NCBI RefSeq assembly: GCF_036962705.1
Contig: NZ_JBALOQ010000003.1
Coordinates: forward strand, 248,001 to 312,000
Origin: Ferdinandcohnia sp036962705
GTDB taxonomy: Bacteria > Bacillota > Bacilli > Bacillales > Bacillaceae_L
DNA length: 64,000 bases
Direction of reading: 5' to 3'
In this document: positions 35,088 to 43,813 of the stretch, one piece after another
Numbering within the stretch: the first letter of the stretch is position 1
Layout of the letters: each line of letters starts with the position of its first letter
Made by a program: the position numbers and the translations under genes
Notes under the pieces: model-generated
Databases searched by the model: none
Told to the model about the DNA's origin: nothing
The model's input: only the letters and a program-made list of their open reading frames with translations

Positions 35088-36826
35088 GCCCCGCCCTCCT
35101 CTAACTGCTGACGGTCAAATTGTTCCTTGTACCAGCCATTTTGTAGTAGAAGCTCTTCGTGAGTCCCTTGTTCTGTAATTTGCCCTTCATCCAGCACGAT
35201 AATCTGATCGGCATGTTGAACACCGGATAAACGATGCGTCGTAATAATGGTTGTTTTATCGCTTCGCTCGTTCTGAATGTTTTCGATAATTCGTGCCTCT
35301 GTTTTCGCATCAACCGCAGATAAAGAATCATCTAGGATTAAAATTTCGGGATCTTTGATAAGCGCACGTGCAATGGACACGCGTTGCTTTTGTCCTCCAG
35401 AAAGGGATACTCCTTTTTCACCTACAAGTGTTTCAAGCCCTCTTGGTAAGATTTCCAAGTCTTTTTTGAAGTATGCTAAGTGGATGGCCTTCTCTATTTC
35501 AGCATCTGTAGCATCTTCTTTACCAAACAAAATGTTTTCTCGAATCGTACGTGAAAATAACACATGATCCTGTGGAACATATCCAATCCAATCAAGTATT
35601 TGTTCCTTTGTTTGTGACGCAATGTCAATTCCAGCAATACTGAGTTGACCCTCTTGTAATGGATATTCACGTAGTAATTGTCGTAAAAATGTTGTTTTTC
35701 CCGCACCTGTTTTCCCTACAATACCAAGTGTTTCTCCCTTTCTTAGTGAGAGGGTTATCTTCTGTAGGTTTTTCACCTGACTCGTTGGATACTGGAACAT
35801 TAAATCATCAAATCCAATGTTACTCGGTGTTGAAATGGCAACAGGGGTATTAGTACTTTTTACATCTGCTTCATAATTAAGTGTTTCTTGTACACGATCA
35901 AGTGAAGCATTTCCTTGCTGCATCACGTTTATAAGCTCACCAATCGCAAAAATTGGCCAAACCGCAAGACCTAGATAAACATTAAATGTAACTAACTGAC
36001 CAACTGTCATTTCGCCATTTGCTACAAGAAATGAACCATACCCGAGTGCTACAACATAGCTAATACCAGTTCCAACTTTGGTAATTGGTCCGAATAAAGC
36101 ATTTATCTTCGCTGTGTGGATATTTTTCTGGTAAACTTCTTCACTTTTATCAGCAAAGACTTGTTCATCTTTCTTTTCCTGAACATAAGCGCGAATGACT
36201 CTCACACCTGCAACAGACTCAAGTACATTATCATTTAATTCTCCAAATACATCCTGTGCTTTCATATATCGTTCATGTACAATTTTTCCTAAATACTGAA
36301 TGAGCACAGCCATAATCGGAACTGGTAACATTGAAAAGAATGTTAATTTCCATGAAATCATGAAGCCCATTGCAAAAATAATCGTGCCCAAAAACAAAGT
36401 TGAGTCGATTAAGGTCATAATTCCAAAACCCGCTGTTAGCGATACGGCATTCAAATCATTCGTTGCACGTGCCATTAAGTCACCTGTACGGTTCTTCTCA
36501 TAAAATGTAGGTGTCATTTTTAAAAACTGCAGCATCAGCTTTCGTCGCATTAGTTTTTCAAGATTTAACGAACCTTCAAATAATCGATACTGCCATAAGT
36601 AATTCAAAAAATAACCAGCAACAATAATGGCTACGAATATTAGAATATATTGAACCAATACTGTCTTTGTCATATCACCAGCTGTTAAAATATCGATAAT
36701 GGAGCCAAGTAAATATGGTGGAATGACCTCCAACACCGTAGCAATCATTAACAGGACTATGGCAATCGTATATTGCAACCAATATTTTTTAAAAAACCAG
36801 CCAAGCTTTCCTAATACTTCAAACAT
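35084..36826 (-). CDS. ABC exporter, ATPase-permease half (YheI/BmrC-like)
   Basis: The 580-residue protein strongly resembles YheI/BmrC of Bacillus subtilis: LGKLGWFFKKYWLQYTIAI at the start, NRTGDLMARATNDLNAVSL near residue 107 and VRVIRAYVQEKKDEQ near residue 205. The ATPase has Walker A GKTGAGKTT near residue 367, signature LSGGQKQRVSIARAL near residue 472 and ILILDDSLSAVD near residue 495. The Asp after Walker B, where an exporter normally has Glu, marks the degenerate site of a heterodimeric exporter. It likely exports drugs with its partner. A leader peptide and attenuator lie 5' (36969-37126). Confidence 0.92.
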   Translation of the reverse strand: MFEVLGKLGWFFKKYWLQYTIAIVLLMIATVLEVIPPYLLGSIIDILTAGDMTKTVLVQYILIFVAIIVAGYFLNYLWQYRLFEGSLNLEKLMRRKLMLQFLKMTPTFYEKNRTGDLMARATNDLNAVSLTAGFGIMTLIDSTLFLGTIIFAMGFMISWKLTFFSMLPVPIMAVLIQYLGKIVHERYMKAQDVFGELNDNVLESVAGVRVIRAYVQEKKDEQVFADKSEEVYQKNIHTAKINALFGPITKVGTGISYVVALGYGSFLVANGEMTVGQLVTFNVYLGLAVWPIFAIGELINVMQQGNASLDRVQETLNYEADVKSTNTPVAISTPSNIGFDDLMFQYPTSQVKNLQKITLSLRKGETLGIVGKTGAGKTTFLRQLLREYPLQEGQLSIAGIDIASQTKEQILDWIGYVPQDHVLFSRTIRENILFGKEDATDAEIEKAIHLAYFKKDLEILPRGLETLVGEKGVSLSGGQKQRVSIARALIKDPEILILDDSLSAVDAKTEARIIENIQNERSDKTTIITTHRLSGVQHADQIIVLDEGQITEQGTHEELLLQNGWYKEQFDRQQLEEGGA

Positions 36827-36867
36827 TTCTCATACCTTCTTTCTCTTTCACGGCTGTTAGACCCGAA

Positions 36868-36924
36868 CTACCCACTATCTAGCAACTCCTGATTGAAAAT
36901 CAATACTCTTCGTTTTTTCCACAT
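36868..36924 (-). CDS. Possible second leader peptide, 18 residues
   Basis: MWKKRRVLIFNQELLDSG follows GGGAGAAGAGACA and lies between the attenuator and the exporter start. A second overlapping frame starts nearby. It could be a second translated leader or chance; the ribosome site is the only support. Confidence 0.3.
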   Translation of the reverse strand: MWKKRRVLIFNQELLDSG

Positions 36925-36968
36925 TGTCTCTTCTCCCTTTCATGGGTATTCACTAAAAAATCCCACAC

Positions 36969-37002
36969 AAAAAAGATGCATACCCTAAAAAGAGCATGCA
37001 TC
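36969..37002 (-). terminator. Attenuator terminator upstream of the exporter operon
   Basis: On the minus strand GATGCATGCTC pairs with GGGTATGCATC (two G-T pairs) and is followed by TTTTTT. It lies about 50 bases after the leader peptide stop and 140 before the exporter start. CCTAA plus TGCA just upstream could pair with parts of this hairpin to form an antiterminator. Confidence 0.8.
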
Positions 37003-37026
37003 TCTGTGAAAGGTACAGTAGGCGTA

Positions 37027-37078
37027 CCATACCTTTTATTGCATTAGGAATCTATAATCCTACAAATATAAGGTATGG
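37027..37078 (-). promoter_or_regulatory. Leader hairpin overlapping the leader peptide's 3' end
   Basis: CCATACCTT within the peptide codons pairs with AAGGTATGG downstream (9 bp). A ribosome stalled on the peptide would block this helix and free downstream segments, the logic expected of ribosome-mediated attenuation. The next segment GGTACGCCTACTGTACC also folds. Confidence 0.6.
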
Positions 37079-37126
37079 ACAATGTATATACTTGTTAGTT
37101 AGGTTACGCGTCTTTAAATCTCTCAT
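37052..37126 (-). CDS. Leader peptide of the YheI/YheH-like exporter operon, 24 residues
   Basis: The ORF starts at ATG 37126 after a near-perfect AAAGGAGGGAAAGG and encodes MRDLKTRNLTNKYIHCPYLI plus FVGL. The strong ribosome site before such a short frame, its overlap with a stable hairpin and the following terminator point to a regulatory leader peptide. In B. subtilis the orthologous operon is preceded by the leader bmrB, which mediates attenuation in response to translation inhibitors. This peptide is shorter than bmrB and I see no sequence similarity to it. Confidence 0.7.
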   Translation of the reverse strand: MRDLKTRNLTNKYIHCPYLIFVGL

Positions 37127-37266
37127 TGTCCTTTCCCTCCTTTGTAAAATTTTATTAGTGCTCTTGAAGATTACCATTTTTTTCATACAATTGTCAACTA
37201 TCTAATTACTGTTTTCAACGTTTTTTTCACAAAAACGTCATTTATTTGTTAAATATGTTATTGACT

Positions 37267-37677
37267 CTATATATTCCCCTCTAATAAGTCATTAAGCGTT
37301 GTATGGTCTAATAATTCTGCAATTTTATCGCGAATTAGTGCCCATAATGGTTTTAGTAAACACCCTGCTTCTAATGGACAACTTTCATAGGAGGTAATGC
37401 TTACACATCCCATAGGTGCTAGTGGTCCTTCTAAGTTTCTAATGACTTCTCCAATGATAATGTCATTCGGGTTTCTACTCAATTTGTAACCTCCGTTAAC
37501 ACCCCTTTTGCTTTGGACATATCCATTTCTTTTTAATTGCAGGAGAATCTGTTCTAAGTAAGAAACCGGTACAAGGGTTTTCTCTGCAATTTCCTCTATA
37601 TTTATTAACTGATTTCCTTTTGCTCCCAGACAAATTAACGCTCGCAATGCATACTCTCCCCTACTTGAAACCTTCAT
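37267..37677 (-). CDS. Rrf2-family transcriptional regulator
   Basis: The 136-residue Rrf2 protein has a winged helix (residues 1-80) with EYALRALICLG, ISxxYLEQILLQLKRNGYV-like recognition region and KRGVNGGYKLSR wing. Three Cys (in GCVSITSYESCPLEAGCLL near residue 90) are spaced as in iron-sulfur or redox-sensing members such as IscR and NsrR. It is divergent from a TauE-family exporter gene, so it likely regulates that gene and itself. The stimulus could be sulfur, nitrosative or redox stress. Confidence 0.9.
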   Translation of the reverse strand: MKVSSRGEYALRALICLGAKGNQLINIEEIAEKTLVPVSYLEQILLQLKRNGYVQSKRGVNGGYKLSRNPNDIIIGEVIRNLEGPLAPMGCVSITSYESCPLEAGCLLKPLWALIRDKIAELLDHTTLNDLLEGNI

Positions 37678-37847
37678 TTACGATCTCCCCTTTTAATAAA
37701 ATCAGGCAATATTTTTTTGGATAAAGTACCCACCTAGAGAATACATCATATCTTAGGTTAGAAACTTGATTAGATTAGTCAACTATTCGAAATTATTTAT
37801 ATTCATTTCTAGTCTATTCAGGATTGTTAGAAAAAGGAGAGATTTAT

Positions 37848-38735
37848 GTGAAAAGGTTGATTTTACTTGCTTTTATAGGGTTAGTCGCACAGTTAGTTGA
37901 TGGCTCTTTAGGTATGGCATATGGGGTTACATCTACTTCATTATTACTGATGTTTGGAATTGCACCAGCTGTTGCATCTGCATCCGTTCATATGGCTGAG
38001 GTTGTAACAACAGCAGCCTCTGGTGTATCTCACATTAAATTTGGTAATGTAGATAAACAAGTTGTGTACAAATTAATTATACCTGGCTCAATTGGTGCTT
38101 TTTTAGGAGCATGTTTCTTAAGTAGTATTCCTGGCGATATTATAAAGCCATACGTATCCATATTCTTATTAATATTAGGTGTTTTTGTCATTTATAAATT
38201 CCTCTTTAAGTTTAACTCCAATAGAAAAGCCTCAAATAAGAAATGGTCCAAAAAACAGTTTGTTCCGCTCGGCTTTATTGCTGGTTTTTTCGATGCAACA
38301 GGAGGTGGTGGATGGGGCCCAATTGCTACTCCCGTATTATTGACGGGTAATAAAATGGAGCCAAGAAAAGTAATCGGCTCAGTTGATACAAGTGAATTTG
38401 CCATAGCGGTTTCATCTACACTTGGTTTTCTTTTAACATTAGGCTGGTCGAATATTAATTTCCAATGGGTGCTTGCGCTAATGATCGGTGGGATCATCGC
38501 CGCTCCAATTGCAGCGTGGTTAGTCAAAATTATTCCGACCAACTTATTAGGAACACTTGTGGGTGGAATTATTATTTTGACGAATATCAGGACTCTATTA
38601 GGAGCATTAGATGTTTCACAAATCGCAAGCCTTTACACGTATATCATTCTTGGAGCCCTATGGCTTATTGCAGTAGTTAGCGTCGTTTGGAAGATAAAAA
38701 AAAGGAACTATAATGATAACCAGGTATTAGATTAA
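37848..38735 (+). CDS. TauE/SafE-family anion exporter
   Basis: This is a roughly 295-residue membrane protein with eight helices and the two TauE repeats: LVDGSLGMAYGVTSTSLLL near residue 15 and FDATGGGGWGPIATPVLL near residue 155. Members export sulfite, sulfoacetate or other sulfur compounds. The start is GTG at 37848 after AAAAAGGAGAG; an upstream in-frame TTG at 37824 precedes that site. The divergent Rrf2 gene is a common partner of such exporters in sulfur metabolism. Confidence 0.9.
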   Translation: MKRLILLAFIGLVAQLVDGSLGMAYGVTSTSLLLMFGIAPAVASASVHMAEVVTTAASGVSHIKFGNVDKQVVYKLIIPGSIGAFLGACFLSSIPGDIIKPYVSIFLLILGVFVIYKFLFKFNSNRKASNKKWSKKQFVPLGFIAGFFDATGGGGWGPIATPVLLTGNKMEPRKVIGSVDTSEFAIAVSSTLGFLLTLGWSNINFQWVLALMIGGIIAAPIAAWLVKIIPTNLLGTLVGGIIILTNIRTLLGALDVSQIASLYTYIILGALWLIAVVSVVWKIKKRNYNDNQVLD

Positions 38736-38820
38736 TAGAATAATAAAAACCTACTTGCTTCGTATAAGAATCCATTCCTTTTACTCGAATGTAAAAAAGG
38801 GGGCTATCCCCACCGTGCAA

Positions 38821-40338
38821 TTATTTTGGCACAGTGGGATTGGCCCCGTTGCTTTCCACCACTTCCACTTCCTCCTGACGCTTCAAATACCATTTTTCAA
38901 AGGTAAGAGCAAATGATAATGGAATATCTTGAATGGTTTCCATATGTGTCGGCGTTGAACGATTCATCGTTGTAATGGATGCTACCTCGAACAGCCTTTG
39001 TAATCTTGTTTGTGAATAAGACATTTCAATTACTTGTCTTCGTTTTGTGATAAACATCCGACTCGTTAGACCACCATGCCACCATTGTACTTGGTCTTCC
39101 TTCACAGCATATCGTGTGTGAAGAAAGTCAAGTATTCGGAGATAGATAATCAAACATAGTAAAACAACGGACAAGACCCACCATATCTTGCTAATACCAA
39201 AAAGCTCAGGTTTAAAATAGAATAAGCCAATCGTTGCCAGTAGCCAGAACCAGCTTGGTTTCAATAATTTTACCCATAAGGATTTGCGCGGTAGCCTTTC
39301 TAATTTGATCTCATTCAACTGATAGATTGGGAGCATTTCCTCAATTAACTCAAATGCCTTATGGACTGGTAAAAATGGATATAGGGAGTTCACATTGATA
39401 GATCCATCCCCTTTATTCGGATTGGCTGAACTGATTAATTTCACTTCTGCTAACCCAAAAATTCGTTTCATCCATGTTTGCTTCATTTCTAAGCCCTGAA
39501 TTTTCATCTTTTCAATCGCAAAATAACTTTCATCGAGTACTCCTCGATCAATATAGATATAACTTTCATCAGATGAAATTTCATATTTGCCATAACGAAT
39601 GAATGTCCTTGCAACACCAAAAATAATAGCAATGATTACTGCCAAAATAATGAGTATGACAAAAAGCCATTTACTTGCCAATAACACTTTAAAGATGCCC
39701 TCGAACTGATCGGAATCAGGTAAAAATGGTTCCAAATAATCTAGCCCACCAAAAACGATCGGAATAATTGCGAGGAAACTTAAAGATGTAAAGCTTGCCT
39801 TCCACAAATCTTTCTTCTCTGGTATAAAATGAACCTTACGACTCATTACTTGAACGGTTTCCTGTTCTGAATCTTCGTTTTCATGTTCTTGAGTGACTTC
39901 CGGATGCTTATTAGGCTGAATTAAATCAATCAAATAATCGGCATGTTCCTTCGTTAATACCTCGAATTGGATGGAATCATCCTCCCCATCCATTGCCGTT
40001 TCAAAGGTCAGGGAAGTTAGTCCAAAGATTTTATGAAAGACGGATGTTTTTCTCGTTATATTTTGGATTTTTGAAAACGGGATGGTACTCGTCCGTCTCA
40101 CAAAAATTCCTTTATGAATGTGGAATGTACGATCCTTCCACTCATATTTCTCTACAAACCAACTTGCCACAATGTGAAACAGCCCCAATACAACAAATAA
40201 CAGAAAAGCATATCGTCCATATACAAAAAACCAAGAATCCGAATCCCTTTTTAAGACAAATAGAAACAATATTACTAGAAAACTACTTTTTATGAATTGA
40301 TAGATTCGAAAACCAATACTGAGTGGATGATAGCGCAT
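38821..40338 (-). CDS. ydbT: PH-domain membrane protein YdbT
   Basis: The 505-residue protein has three YdbS-like PH (bPH2) domains, each next to a hydrophobic helix pair: GIFVRRTSTIPFSKIQNITR near residue 85, RGVLDESYFAIEKMKIQGLE near residue 275 and GGLTSRMFITKRRQVIEMSY near residue 410. The repeated VPxxKIQ-type pattern is characteristic. Its start overlaps the ydbS stop (TAATG), so the two are coupled. YdbS and YdbT contribute to resistance to some membrane-active compounds in B. subtilis; the mechanism is unclear. Confidence 0.92.
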   Translation of the reverse strand: MRYHPLSIGFRIYQFIKSSFLVILFLFVLKRDSDSWFFVYGRYAFLLFVVLGLFHIVASWFVEKYEWKDRTFHIHKGIFVRRTSTIPFSKIQNITRKTSVFHKIFGLTSLTFETAMDGEDDSIQFEVLTKEHADYLIDLIQPNKHPEVTQEHENEDSEQETVQVMSRKVHFIPEKKDLWKASFTSLSFLAIIPIVFGGLDYLEPFLPDSDQFEGIFKVLLASKWLFVILIILAVIIAIIFGVARTFIRYGKYEISSDESYIYIDRGVLDESYFAIEKMKIQGLEMKQTWMKRIFGLAEVKLISSANPNKGDGSINVNSLYPFLPVHKAFELIEEMLPIYQLNEIKLERLPRKSLWVKLLKPSWFWLLATIGLFYFKPELFGISKIWWVLSVVLLCLIIYLRILDFLHTRYAVKEDQVQWWHGGLTSRMFITKRRQVIEMSYSQTRLQRLFEVASITTMNRSTPTHMETIQDIPLSFALTFEKWYLKRQEEVEVVESNGANPTVPK

Positions 40339-40826
40339 TATTCATCCACTTCCTTTAGCTTTGCATATTCTGCTAATCTCTCTCTTAGCTCCAGAGCTAC
40401 ATGCTCTTCCAGAGCAGGAATGGTATGGGAAGAACCCATTGTCTCTACTTTAATTGAGCGGGTATGATACTTTTTCATAATGGGACCTTGACTTGTTGAA
40501 ACCGACTGTATTTTCGTCATCGGAACGGTGACCCATTCTTTTGTTAAAACACCATAACGAAGTTGAAGGTATTCATCGTTAAATTGATAACTCCAGTTTC
40601 GATAAAGTAACGTCGGTTCGATAAATGACCATATCGTACCAAGTACGGCGATCACAAGTAAAGCAACCAAAATCCAAAACGCCCATGTAGGCCATGAAAA
40701 ATAATGATTCAACCAAAAAAATACTCCTAGGATGAATAATCCTATAATGTTGGTTATGGTTTCAGTGATCAATCGTATTATTGGGAATGCGGGAGATAAT
40801 TGTTTTTCTAATTTTAAAACACTCAA
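40338..40826 (-). CDS. ydbS: PH-domain membrane protein YdbS
   Basis: The 162-residue protein has two hydrophobic helices (residues 22-40 and 47-68) and one bPH2 domain containing YGVLTKEWVTVPMTKIQSVS and TRSIKVETMG. It is the usual partner of YdbT, directly downstream and translationally coupled. It acts in the cytoplasmic membrane. Confidence 0.93.
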   Translation of the reverse strand: MSVLKLEKQLSPAFPIIRLITETITNIIGLFILGVFFWLNHYFSWPTWAFWILVALLVIAVLGTIWSFIEPTLLYRNWSYQFNDEYLQLRYGVLTKEWVTVPMTKIQSVSTSQGPIMKKYHTRSIKVETMGSSHTIPALEEHVALELRERLAEYAKLKEVDE

Positions 40827-41017
40827 TTCAGCAACTCCTTATGACAATATTCTATTAAGCACTTACATTCTTACTGATTTAGTCTTTTTTCACAGTCATT
40901 GACATATTTACGATTACTATCGGATAAAAGTTTCACTTTTTCCAGTTGCCTTAAATAATCTAAATTAGAAAATCAAGATAAAATTTATTTAAAAGCGACA
41001 TTTTTTGAGGTGGTTTT

Positions 41018-41025
41018 CATACAAT
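41018..41025 (+). promoter_or_regulatory. Sigma-E-like -10 box of cwlJ
   Basis: CATACAAT matches the sigma-E -10 consensus. It lies 20 bases before the cwlJ start, giving a very short leader with GAGGTGATG as ribosome site. The -35 region (ACATTTT, 13 bases upstream) is a poor match. cwlJ is sigma-E dependent in B. subtilis. Confidence 0.6.
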
Positions 41026-41045
41026 GCTTTTAGAGGTGATGATAA

Positions 41046-41486
41046 ATGGCAAGAGTTAAATATACAGAAAACGACGTCAATTTAGTGGCGAGGATGATGA
41101 GGGCTGAAGCAGAAGCTGAAGGTCGACAAGGGATGCTGATGGTTGGTAATGTTATAGTAAATCGAGCAGTAGCAGATTGTTTAGATTTTAAAGATGTAAG
41201 GTCAATCAGGGATGTGATTTTTCAGACGCAAGGAGGAAATTTTTCGTTTGAGGCCGTACAAAAAGGGAATTTATTTTATAATCCAGCAAGAGAAGTTGAA
41301 AAAAAATTAGCTAGACAAACATTAATCCATTGGAGACAACATCCCTCCAAGTATTCTCTTTGGTATTTTAACCCTTATGCACCGTGTCCGCCTACATGGT
41401 ATGGTCAACCATTTGCAGGACAATTTAAAAATCATTGTTATTATGAACCAGAGGCTAATACATGTGATAGTGTTTATAGAGGATAA
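41046..41486 (+). CDS. cwlJ: Spore cortex-lytic cell wall hydrolase CwlJ
   Basis: The 146-residue Hydrolase_2 domain protein has no signal peptide, as in CwlJ. ARMMRAEAEAEGRQGMLMVG near residue 15 has the catalytic Glu, and VIVNRAVADC and GNFSFEAVQKG near residue 75 follow. Its end PYAPCPPTWYGQPFAGQFKNH is typical. It is made in the mother cell and degrades cortex peptidoglycan during germination. The usual downstream partner gerQ is not next to it here. Confidence 0.93.
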   Translation: MARVKYTENDVNLVARMMRAEAEAEGRQGMLMVGNVIVNRAVADCLDFKDVRSIRDVIFQTQGGNFSFEAVQKGNLFYNPAREVEKKLARQTLIHWRQHPSKYSLWYFNPYAPCPPTWYGQPFAGQFKNHCYYEPEANTCDSVYRG

Positions 41487-41510
41487 CCCCCACAATTTGT
41501 GGGGGTTTTG
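41485..41510 (+). terminator. Terminator of cwlJ
   Basis: AACCCCCACA and TGTGGGGGTT form a 10-bp stem directly at the stop codon, followed by TTTT. Confidence 0.88.
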
Positions 41511-41520
41511 TATTTTACAT

Positions 41521-41825
41521 TCATCCCCTAACTGCCTTTATTAATCGAAAAATTTGGCTGGATGCTGATTTTAAGCTTTCAAACGTTTATTTAGTATCCA
41601 TTGCTTCCTCTAATGTCATTGAGCAGCTCCTAGACCACCTGCCCCTGCTCCTGGAAAGGAATGAATATCAATACCCATCGCCTGTTGGACAATGTTGGAA
41701 AAATGGTTTAACCCGTCATCTAATTCTGCCACCATAGCTTCTTTTATCCCTAAAGCGATAGCTTTGCTACCTTCAAGCGAAGATATGCTTCCTTTAAAAG
41801 AATCTATTGCGATTAAAATCTTCAC
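41521..41825 (-). pseudogene. Decayed glycerate kinase gene
   Basis: The GTG at 41825 (after AAAGGAG) opens with VKILIAIDSFKGSISSLEGS, the N-terminus of glycerate kinase. After about 30 codons it jumps to ELDDGLNHF...IDIHSFPGAGAGGLGAA, which normally lies near residue 280, so roughly 240 codons are missing. A stop follows. In another frame MTLEEAMDTK, a stop, then TFESLKSASSQIFRLIKAV match the extreme C-terminus. About 305 bases remain of a gene of about 1.1 kb. The identification rests on motifs I recognise, not on a database search. Confidence 0.8.
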
Positions 41826-41944
41826 AGGGGAACTCCTTTTCATTAAATATGGTAAATCTTACAAGCCCCTTTTGTTAACATAGTATCATTGCAATATTCT
41901 ATTCGGCTATCATAAAAAAAAGACAAGCGCTGGGCACTTGTCGT

Positions 41945-43405
41945 TTATGAAAATTTCGCATCAATATTACGTAAATGTTCTAGATTTTTTTCCTTCACCA
42001 GTAAGCTTACGACGATATAAGTAATAAGCGAGAAAAATACTGGCAAGACAACAGAATGCATGCCAAAAGGTTCCGGATTCGTTGTATGGATGAGAATATA
42101 GCTACCCACTCCAACAAGGATGGATGAGATGGCTCCGTACTTATTTCCTCTCCTCCAATATAACCCAAGTACAACCGGCCATATAAACGCTGCCTCAAGT
42201 CCACCGAATGCAAAGAGATTTAACCAGATCAATAAATCTGGGGGATTGATGGCAAGGACAAACACAAGAAGACCTACAAGTCCTGTAACACTCATACTTA
42301 TTCTTTTTACAGCATGTTCTGTTGCATCCGGTTTTATGTAATTCAAATACACATCCTTTACAATTGAAGAGCCTACTATTAATAATAAAGAGTTAACAGT
42401 AGACATAATCGCCGCCATCGGTGCAGACAGAACAATTCCAGCTAACCAGGGCGGTAATACCTCCATTGCAAGCAATGGCATAACCGTGTCAGGGACTTCA
42501 ATCCCTGGAATGATCACTCTTGCAAATACACCTGATAAATGCATGCCTAGCATGATAAATCCAACGACAATGGTTCCGATAATCATCGCTTGGTGCATGG
42601 CTTTTGCATGCCTATAAGACATCGCTCGTACAGCAATCTGTGGCAATCCAACAACTCCTACCCCTACAAGAATCCAAAATGAAGATAAATAGATTGGAGT
42701 AAGGGAACCATCATGTCCAAACGGTGATACGAGATTTGGATTTACCGCTATAAGTTCATCCATAATTGCTGGGATCCCGCCACCAGCAATTATTGTCCCG
42801 ATTAGGATAATTAAGGTACCAACAAACATGATAATCCCTTGAATAGTCTCTGTTAGAGCAACAGCCCTGAATCCACCAATTGTCACATAAACTAAAATAG
42901 AAACAGCAAAGATAAACAATGAACTTGTATAAGACAAACCTGTTAAGGACTCAATCAGCCTACCTCCCCCGACCCATTGGGCAATCATTGAGGCAAATAA
43001 AAAGACGATAATACTGCCCGCTGAAAGTAAAACAACCCACTTCGAGTTATAACGGACCTTTAAAAAATCAATAAGTGTGACTGCATTTATTTTACGCGCA
43101 ACAATCGCAAATTTTTTCCCTAGAACCGCTAAAACAAAATAGCCTGTGACCACTTGAATCATGGACAAAAGAACCCACCCAAGACCAATTGTGTAGGCAG
43201 CACCAGGGCCACCTATGAAGCTACTAGCACTTCCATAGGTAGCAACCATTGTCATCGCAAGAACAAAACCACCTAGTTCACGGCTTCCCAAAAAATAATC
43301 TTGAAGAAATCCGGAGCTATTCTTCAGATGGCGGGCTGCATAAATTCCGACAAAAAAGATAATGACCAATAAACCTAGGAACGGAATCATAACTTCCCAA
43401 TTCAT
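41945..43405 (-). CDS. panF: Sodium/pantothenate symporter PanF
   Basis: The 486-residue sodium:solute symporter has 13 helices. It shows DYFLGSRELGGFVLAMTMVA near residue 36, ATYGSASSFIGGPGAAY near residue 55 and the SSS signature GGFRAVALTETIQGIIMFVG near residue 178. Pairing with yhdT directly upstream, with an ATGA overlap, is the classical panF arrangement. It imports pantothenate with sodium for coenzyme A synthesis. Confidence 0.93.
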   Translation of the reverse strand: MNWEVMIPFLGLLVIIFFVGIYAARHLKNSSGFLQDYFLGSRELGGFVLAMTMVATYGSASSFIGGPGAAYTIGLGWVLLSMIQVVTGYFVLAVLGKKFAIVARKINAVTLIDFLKVRYNSKWVVLLSAGSIIVFLFASMIAQWVGGGRLIESLTGLSYTSSLFIFAVSILVYVTIGGFRAVALTETIQGIIMFVGTLIILIGTIIAGGGIPAIMDELIAVNPNLVSPFGHDGSLTPIYLSSFWILVGVGVVGLPQIAVRAMSYRHAKAMHQAMIIGTIVVGFIMLGMHLSGVFARVIIPGIEVPDTVMPLLAMEVLPPWLAGIVLSAPMAAIMSTVNSLLLIVGSSIVKDVYLNYIKPDATEHAVKRISMSVTGLVGLLVFVLAINPPDLLIWLNLFAFGGLEAAFIWPVVLGLYWRRGNKYGAISSILVGVGSYILIHTTNPEPFGMHSVVLPVFFSLITYIVVSLLVKEKNLEHLRNIDAKFS

Positions 43406-43689
43406 AATGAATCCTCTTCCTCATCCACATCAAACGGTACCTCTTTAAAGACCGTTTTTACTAGTATAATTAATAAAAAGACAACAACTAGAAAACCAAC
43501 ACAACAGCTATAAAAAAACCAACTTGGCATTCCAGCAATATATGTATATTCGGAAACAGGCTTTGAACCTAATCCATATGCAAAGCCATACCACCATAGG
43601 AAATTAAAAACAGCTAAACCTATTCCAATCATTGCTTCTCTTTTGGCAACCTTGTATCTCCAGTCACCTGTATGTTTACTCTTATCCAT
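43402..43689 (-). CDS. yhdT: YhdT-family small membrane protein
   Basis: The 95-residue protein has two membrane helices, EAMIGIGLAVFNFLWWYGFA near residue 18 and a second from residue 55 to 80, joined by a short loop with the conserved GLGSKPVSEYTYIAGMPSWF. It has an acidic tail. It is the usual partner of PanF and is translationally coupled to it; its own role is not known. Confidence 0.92.
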   Translation of the reverse strand: MDKSKHTGDWRYKVAKREAMIGIGLAVFNFLWWYGFAYGLGSKPVSEYTYIAGMPSWFFYSCCVGFLVVVFLLIILVKTVFKEVPFDVDEEEDSL

Positions 43690-43774
43690 TAATACTTCTC
43701 CTTACTTCTATTGCAAATACGTAAGAACCTGTCCATATTCTCTATCTTGCCCAAAAATCTGCACTCCCACCAAA

Positions 43775-43806
43775 AAAGCTACCTAAGAACATCCTTAGCT
43801 AGCTTT
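43775..43806 (-). terminator. Terminator after the LTA-synthase-family gene
   Basis: On the minus strand AAAGCTA-G-CTAAG pairs with CTTAG-G-TAGCTTT, a 12-bp stem with one mismatch, and six T follow. Confidence 0.85.
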
Positions 43807-43813
43807 CCTCTAA

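Noticed and set aside
36996..37205. 69-residue plus-strand ORF over the exporter leader
   Set aside because: It is antisense to the leader peptide and attenuator, has no ribosome site and is AT-rich low-complexity sequence.
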